In this document: positions 21,612 through 25,906 of the stretch, in pieces
How the letters are laid out: each line of letters starts with the position of its first letter
Position numbering within the stretch: position 1 is the stretch's first letter
IMG/VR virus record: IMGVR_UViG_3300048921_000058
Coordinates: 1 to 25,906 of that record
Direction: 5' to 3' (one strand)
DNA length: 25,906 nucleotides
From: a virus
Position numbers and translations under genes: made by a program
The notes under the pieces: model-generated
The model's database searches: none
Told to the model about the DNA's origin: nothing
What the model saw: the letters and a program-made list of their open reading frames with translations, nothing else

Positions 21612-22010
21612 ATGCGCTACCGAGACTGGACAACCCGTCTGAACGACGTGATCAAGGCCGCCCAAGAGCGGCCTTTTTCATGGGGAGAATTTGACTGTTG
21701 CCTGTTCGCAGCGGACTGCACAGCGGCGATTTGCGGCGTCGATCCGGCCGAGAACTACCGCGGCAAATACACCACGGAAACCGGTGCCAAGCGACAGCTG
21801 AAAAAGCAGCACGGCAGCCTTGAGGCTGCGTGGGATGCCCATTTTGCGAGGGTGCCGCTGACGTTCATCCAGCGCGGTGACGTGGTGCTGTACGACGCGC
21901 CCGGCGGCCGAAGCATGGCTGTTTTCTGGGCTGGCGATTATTGGGCAACAACCGACGACGGCGCAGCCCGTGTCGTATGCGAGCCACTGGCCGCGTGGAG
22001 GGTTGAATGA
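21612..22010 (+). CDS. DUF6950/NlpC-P60-like tail-tip protein
   Basis: 132 residues with FSWGEFDCCLFAADCTAAICG (22-42), which looks like the catalytic Cys region of a reduced NlpC/P60 cysteine peptidase (D-C motif). RVPLTFIQRGDVVLYDAPGGRSMAVFWAGDYWATTDD carries no classical downstream His, so activity is uncertain. In lambda-like tails the K gene occupies the same place and is thought to cut peptidoglycan during entry. The ATG at 21612 follows the previous stop closely, and the end overlaps the J-like gene by four bases. Confidence 0.75.
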   Translation: MRYRDWTTRLNDVIKAAQERPFSWGEFDCCLFAADCTAAICGVDPAENYRGKYTTETGAKRQLKKQHGSLEAAWDAHFARVPLTFIQRGDVVLYDAPGGRSMAVFWAGDYWATTDDGAARVVCEPLAAWRVE

Positions 22011-25000
22011 GCGGCGGCGTCAGAAAACTTGCCTCGGTTGTAGTCGGTGCGGTTGTTGGTTTTGCCCAAGGTGGCCCGTGGGGCGCGGTCGCCGGCGCTG
22101 CGCTGGCCTTCTACGCATCGGAGCAGCAGGAAAAGCTCAACACCAAGTCGCCATTGCGCGACAACGAGCCGTCGGCGCAGACCGTTCGGTCGTCGAAGGC
22201 GCCTGTCCGTTTCATCCTCGGCCGCGTTTCCACCGGTGGCGTGCTGGTCTGGGCGCAGGAGCAGGCCGGCGCGCAGGGTGAGGGCGAATGGCTGCACCTG
22301 GTGTACGTGTTGTGCGAGGGCTCGATCACCGCGCTCGAAAATATTTACCTGGGCGAAGAAGAGATCGGCAGCTACGGTGCGCAGGCGACGTATGAGCTGG
22401 TGGTCAACCCGACCCAGGTGAACGCTTTCCTGAAGGCCAACTGCCCGGACTGGAAGGATAGCCAGATCGGCCGGGGCCTGTCGTTCGTTCGGGTATCGCT
22501 GCAATACAGCGCAGAGAAATTCCCGTCAGGCATCCCGGATACCCGTTTCGTGGTGCGCGGCCGCAACGACGTGTACGACCCGCGCACCGGTACCGCGGTT
22601 TACAGCGCCAATACCGCGCTGCACCTGCTCTGGTTCCTGCGCGCGCGTTGTGGCGTGCCGGACGACGAGATCGTGTTCGAAACCTTCGCCAGCGCGGCCA
22701 ACGTGTGCGACGAGGCTCTGACCAATGCCGACGGCTCGACCAGTCAGCGCTATCGCAGCGGCTGCGTCATCGGTGCGGACGAACAGCGCACAGGCGTGCT
22801 GCAAAAGCTGGAAGCAGCTTGCGGCGGTCATCTGATCCGTGTCGGCGGCCGCTGGATGCTTCAGGCGGGCGCGTACTACGGCCCTTATGATTTCGAGATT
22901 ACCGAAGACATGGTGATCGGCACTGTCACCGGCAGCACCGAGCCGACCAACGATTCGGCGATCAACACCGTCCGGGGCACGTTCATTGACCCGTCGCAGT
23001 CGTGGACGGAAACCGATTACCCGGAGGTCAGTGTTGCCGAATGGATCGTTGAGGACGGCGGCGAGGCGGCAGAAACGCTGACCTATTCCTACGTCACCGA
23101 TCCATATCAAGCCCAGCGCCTGGCGAACATGGAGTTGCGCCGGCGCCGCGCTGGCGGGGCGATCAGCATTCCGATGAACTTTGCCGGCTACAACTGCCGA
23201 CCGGGCCGCGTGGTTCGGGTCAACTTGCCATCGCTGAACATCCTGGGCGAATTCATCGTTTCGGACTGGTCCATGGGCGACAGCGAAGGCTGCACCGTCC
23301 AGGTCAAACAGTACGAGGCGGCGATCTTCGATGATGCCGTTGGTCAACCGTACAACCCGATTGGATTCATCAATCTGCCGGCCGGCGGTCTCGGCACACC
23401 GAGTGCGGTCACGTGGACGCAAGACACCACCGCCGAGGTTACTCAGGGCGTGCTGTCTTGGCTGCCGCCGATGGGCATCGTCAAGGAATACATCGTCATC
23501 GTCCGGCAGGGTGCTACCGCGGTGCAGTCGCACAACGTTCCGGCCACCTCGACGGAGATCGCCATTAACGGCCTGCCGTCTGGAAACTACACAATGAGCG
23601 TGGCGGCGGTTGGGCCGATGGCGCGCTCCGGCGAGGCGACGATCACCGTCAGCATCAACGGACCTCCCATTCCAGAAAGCTGCGTAGTGCAGTCCTCGAT
23701 CGACAGCATCGTGCTGATCCCAAGCAACTCACAAAACGGCCTGAACGGAGGGACTTACGAATACTTCTTCAGCACTTCGCCAACGGCGACTTCTGCTGAT
23801 GCCGAATATCTGGGGCAAGGCCTGACCTTCACCCACAACGGGCTGGGGTTCTGGACCAACTACTACTACTTCATCCGCTCATCGAACGCCTACGGGAAAA
23901 GCTCGTTCCTCTACGTTCCCGCGCAGACGTCAAACGACGTTTCCGCATATCTTGCAGCCTTGGCTGGAAAGATAAGTAAAACGGAACTTGGGCAGGATCT
24001 GGTAACCGAGATCGACAAGATCCCGGGCCTTCAGGATCAGATTGATGCGCTGGATGGCTTGAAAGGGTACGAGCCGGATCAGGTTTATCTGAAAGGGCAG
24101 ATGATCGTCGATGACGGCCAGATCTATCTAGCGCTGCAGCCGGTGCCGGTCAACACCCCACCGCCTAACCCTCTCTACTGGGAGGATGTTGGAGATTTAT
24201 TGGAAACGGCCAATGGCTTGGCCGAGCAGGTGGCCACGCATACAAGCGAGATCACCGAACTCGACGGAGAGGTGACGGCTACCTCAACTGCGTTTAACGC
24301 TCTGCGCGCGTCTTGGCGTGATGATGACGGGCAGGGGGATTTGAATGGCGCGCTAAAGGAATGGGCAAGTACATCAGCCATTGCGAACGAAGATCGAGTC
24401 AGATCCTCCGAGAACCTGGCCAGCGCACAAAAGCTCACCACCCTTGACTCCAAGGTTGGTGAGAACGAAGCGAATGTGATTGATCTGCGCCGCACAGTGG
24501 CAACAGACAAGGAAGCAACGGCTCAGGCGATCACTCAGGTAAACGTCAAGGTCGGTGAGAACGCTGCTGCCATTCAGGAGACCTCGACCGCGTACGCGGA
24601 TACCAGCGGCAAGCTGTCCACAATGTGGTCGGTGAAGATGCAGGTGACTCAGGATGGCAAGTACGTCGCGGCGGGTATTGGCCTCGGCATTGAAAACACG
24701 GGTGCCGGTCTCCAAAGCCAGTTCCTGGTGAGTGCTGACCGGTTCGCCATCGTCAACACGATTGCCGGCGGCGCCATCTCGGTGCCGTTTGCAGTGCAGG
24801 GTGGCCAGGTGTTCATGAACTCGGCGTTCATCCAAGACGGCAGCATCACGATGCTGAAGATCGGCCAATACCTTCAATCCGACAACTATATCCCTGGCAC
24901 ACTTGGCTGGAGGCTGGATAAAGCCGGCAACCTCGAGTTCAACGGTCCAGCGCCTGGGGGAGGTCGTTTAACGATGACCAACCGAGCAATCAAGGTTTTC

Positions 25001-25048
25001 GACCAAAACGGGGTGAAGCGCGTGCAACTTGGAGACCTCGACGCATGA
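22007..25048 (+). CDS. J-like host-specificity protein with C-terminal binding modules
   Basis: A 1013-residue tail-tip fibre protein. The N-terminal 600 residues follow lambda J/HK97-type patterns, including an Ala/Gly-rich first 36 residues, the KAPVRFILGRVSTGGVLVW block (64-82) and beta-sandwich repeats. Residues about 686-735 (GYEPDQVYLKGQMIVDDGQIYLALQPV... YWEDVGD) resemble a small carbohydrate-binding module. Residues 740-860 are heptad-like with two near-copies of KVGENxA 33 residues apart. Residues about 862-1010 carry the DUF1983-like end (DGKYVAAGIGLGIEN, NRAIKVFDQNGVKRVQLGDLDA). It recognises the host receptor. Its start overlaps the previous stop. Confidence 0.9.
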   Translation: MSGGVRKLASVVVGAVVGFAQGGPWGAVAGAALAFYASEQQEKLNTKSPLRDNEPSAQTVRSSKAPVRFILGRVSTGGVLVWAQEQAGAQGEGEWLHLVYVLCEGSITALENIYLGEEEIGSYGAQATYELVVNPTQVNAFLKANCPDWKDSQIGRGLSFVRVSLQYSAEKFPSGIPDTRFVVRGRNDVYDPRTGTAVYSANTALHLLWFLRARCGVPDDEIVFETFASAANVCDEALTNADGSTSQRYRSGCVIGADEQRTGVLQKLEAACGGHLIRVGGRWMLQAGAYYGPYDFEITEDMVIGTVTGSTEPTNDSAINTVRGTFIDPSQSWTETDYPEVSVAEWIVEDGGEAAETLTYSYVTDPYQAQRLANMELRRRRAGGAISIPMNFAGYNCRPGRVVRVNLPSLNILGEFIVSDWSMGDSEGCTVQVKQYEAAIFDDAVGQPYNPIGFINLPAGGLGTPSAVTWTQDTTAEVTQGVLSWLPPMGIVKEYIVIVRQGATAVQSHNVPATSTEIAINGLPSGNYTMSVAAVGPMARSGEATITVSINGPPIPESCVVQSSIDSIVLIPSNSQNGLNGGTYEYFFSTSPTATSADAEYLGQGLTFTHNGLGFWTNYYYFIRSSNAYGKSSFLYVPAQTSNDVSAYLAALAGKISKTELGQDLVTEIDKIPGLQDQIDALDGLKGYEPDQVYLKGQMIVDDGQIYLALQPVPVNTPPPNPLYWEDVGDLLETANGLAEQVATHTSEITELDGEVTATSTAFNALRASWRDDDGQGDLNGALKEWASTSAIANEDRVRSSENLASAQKLTTLDSKVGENEANVIDLRRTVATDKEATAQAITQVNVKVGENAAAIQETSTAYADTSGKLSTMWSVKMQVTQDGKYVAAGIGLGIENTGAGLQSQFLVSADRFAIVNTIAGGAISVPFAVQGGQVFMNSAFIQDGSITMLKIGQYLQSDNYIPGTLGWRLDKAGNLEFNGPAPGGGRLTMTNRAIKVFDQNGVKRVQLGDLDA

Positions 25049-25398
25049 CTTATGGAGCGAGAGTCTGGGACGAGAATGGCAATCTAGGGATGGACACCAA
25101 CAGCTTCACGTATCAGGTGCTGTGGCAGGGCGTGATCGATTTCAGCGGTACCACGCCCAGTTACACGTTGAGCATTCCAGGCTTCAACCCGGCCAACTGC
25201 GTGTTCATGATCATTCCGACAAGAGCACAGGACGTGCAGTCGTCCGAGACCGACGGTAGCGGCAACGCAAAATCCTACCCCTATGTCACGACCGCCGTCG
25301 GCCAAGTGACTGTGAGGCCGAAGAATCCTTCAGCGAGCGCTTCTACAGGGCAATCGAGGATTGTCGCGAAGGGCTACGCCATCAGGTATTCGACATGA
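25045..25398 (+). CDS. Small tail-tip-associated protein, MxYG family
   Basis: 117 residues beginning MTYGARVWDENGNLGMDTNSFTYQVLWQG. It is beta-rich, Ser/Thr-rich and lacks a signal peptide or membrane segment. The N-terminus (M-T/S-Y-G, then D/N residues and a hydrophobic strand) resembles that of the next gene and of small proteins that follow J in Pseudomonas phages. The ATG overlaps the end of the J-like gene by four bases (ATGA). It may bind the tail fibre or assist receptor contact. Function is unknown. Confidence 0.75.
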   Translation: MTYGARVWDENGNLGMDTNSFTYQVLWQGVIDFSGTTPSYTLSIPGFNPANCVFMIIPTRAQDVQSSETDGSGNAKSYPYVTTAVGQVTVRPKNPSASASTGQSRIVAKGYAIRYST

Positions 25399-25906
25399 GT
25401 TATGGCTTTCAGAGCATCAACGACAACGCCTTCGTACAAATTGACTCCGAAGCTCCAAGGCTTTGTGTGCTCACGAAGGGTTCATACGCAGGCGTGACCG
25501 ATGCTTTTGCAACATTCGCTCGAGCGGTGACGAGTCAGGATCCGCCGCTTGTTTTTATTCGACCAGACCAGACCGGTTCGATTCAGGTACCCATTTCGGT
25601 TTGGTTCACTGGCGGCCCAGGAAACTGGACCGGTTTCGCCATGAAGGCCTCGAACGTGCTGGGCACCTTGAGCGGCCAGTATTTTGTTGCCGCATGGGCA
25701 TCAATGGGGACTGCGGCTTATGGAATGCGCCTATGGGATGGTAATGGCGCCCTTGTCTACGACAGCGGTGCTCCGGCGGTTGTCGTCACCTTTGCTGCAG
25801 GAAACTGGACATACCTCGGCAGTGAGGTTTTGACAGCAGGTAGGCGCTACATCTGGGGCATATCAAAGGCCCTTGGCGTCGGTGAGTATGTTTCGCTCAA
25901 TCCCTT
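25395..25906 (+). CDS. MxYG-family tail protein (partial at right edge)
   Basis: 170 residues are visible (MSYGFQSINDNAFVQIDSEAPRL...), open through the right edge of the window. The start ATG overlaps the previous stop (ATGA). Its opening MSYG and the N-rich first strand echo the preceding gene, suggesting a duplication or shared fold. The middle has Trp-rich strands (TGGPGNWTGFAMKAS, AYGMRLWDGNGALVYDSG, AAGNWTYLGSEVLTAGRRY) typical of carbohydrate-contacting tail proteins. The C-terminus, and hence any fibre or enzymatic domain, is not seen. It is missing from any stop-to-stop scan because it has no stop here. Confidence 0.85.
   Translation, partial: MSYGFQSINDNAFVQIDSEAPRLCVLTKGSYAGVTDAFATFARAVTSQDPPLVFIRPDQTGSIQVPISVWFTGGPGNWTGFAMKASNVLGTLSGQYFVAAWASMGTAAYGMRLWDGNGALVYDSGAPAVVVTFAAGNWTYLGSEVLTAGRRYIWGISKALGVGEYVSLNP

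Noticed and set aside
22526-23533. 335-residue - strand frame opposite the J-like gene
   Set aside because: Repetitive Arg/Ala/Val/Asp composition and full antisense overlap with a conserved tail protein show it to be a shadow frame.

Overview
The window is an internal segment of a temperate, long-tailed (siphovirus) prophage or phage of the lambda/HK97 type, about 60% GC. Protein flavour, codon use and gene order point to a Pseudomonas host, probably a non-aeruginosa species; this host call is an inference from family resemblance, not a database result. Both ends are cut inside genes: a CI-type repressor runs off the left edge and a tail-tip protein runs off the right edge. Everything except the repressor reads on the + strand.

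Layout. 1-523 (-) is the immunity repressor. 524-613 is the divergent operator/promoter region with at least two AAAGG-N4-CCTTT palindromes. 614-5735 is the early region: a Cro/YdaS-like regulator, a Rha-KilAC antirepressor-like protein, an O-like replication initiator carrying iteron-like repeats inside its own coding sequence, a P-like helicase loader, a small unknown protein, a YbcO-like putative nuclease, a RusA resolvase, a tyrosine recombinase and a small zinc-finger-like protein. Most neighbours overlap by 4-10 bases. 5738-6091 is a Q-like antiterminator. It is followed at once by a strong late promoter candidate and an intrinsic terminator, the classic Q / pR' / tR' arrangement.

6400-25906 is the late region: a lambda-S-type holin, two overlapping small genes, an HNH endonuclease, a probable cos/packaging region with an 8-bp inverted repeat and a perfect G-quadruplex motif, TerS, TerL, portal, ClpP-like prohead protease, HK97-fold capsid protein, four or five head-tail connector and tail-completion genes, the tail tube protein, tail assembly chaperones G and GT joined by a -1 frameshift, a secreted moron protein, a 1193-residue tape measure protein and the tail-tip genes up to a J-like protein and two small 'MxYG' proteins.

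How it works together. CI holds PR shut at the operators. On induction PR drives replication (O, P, internal ori) and recombination (RusA, recombinase), then Q. Q lets polymerase leaving the late promoter pass the terminators at 6145 and 6287, and probably those at 15190 and 16787. HNH, TerS and TerL then package DNA into heads built from the portal, protease and capsid proteins, and the tail genes complete the virion.

No wholly new multi-gene system was found. The items most worth a second look are the secreted moron at 16405-16770 (same position as the HK97 gp15 superinfection-exclusion gene), the in-gene iteron array, the frameshift site with its stem-loop, the packaging region with the G-quadruplex, and the tyrosine recombinase built into the early lytic operon. 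No endolysin, spanin, excisionase, tRNA, CRISPR array or insertion sequence was seen.
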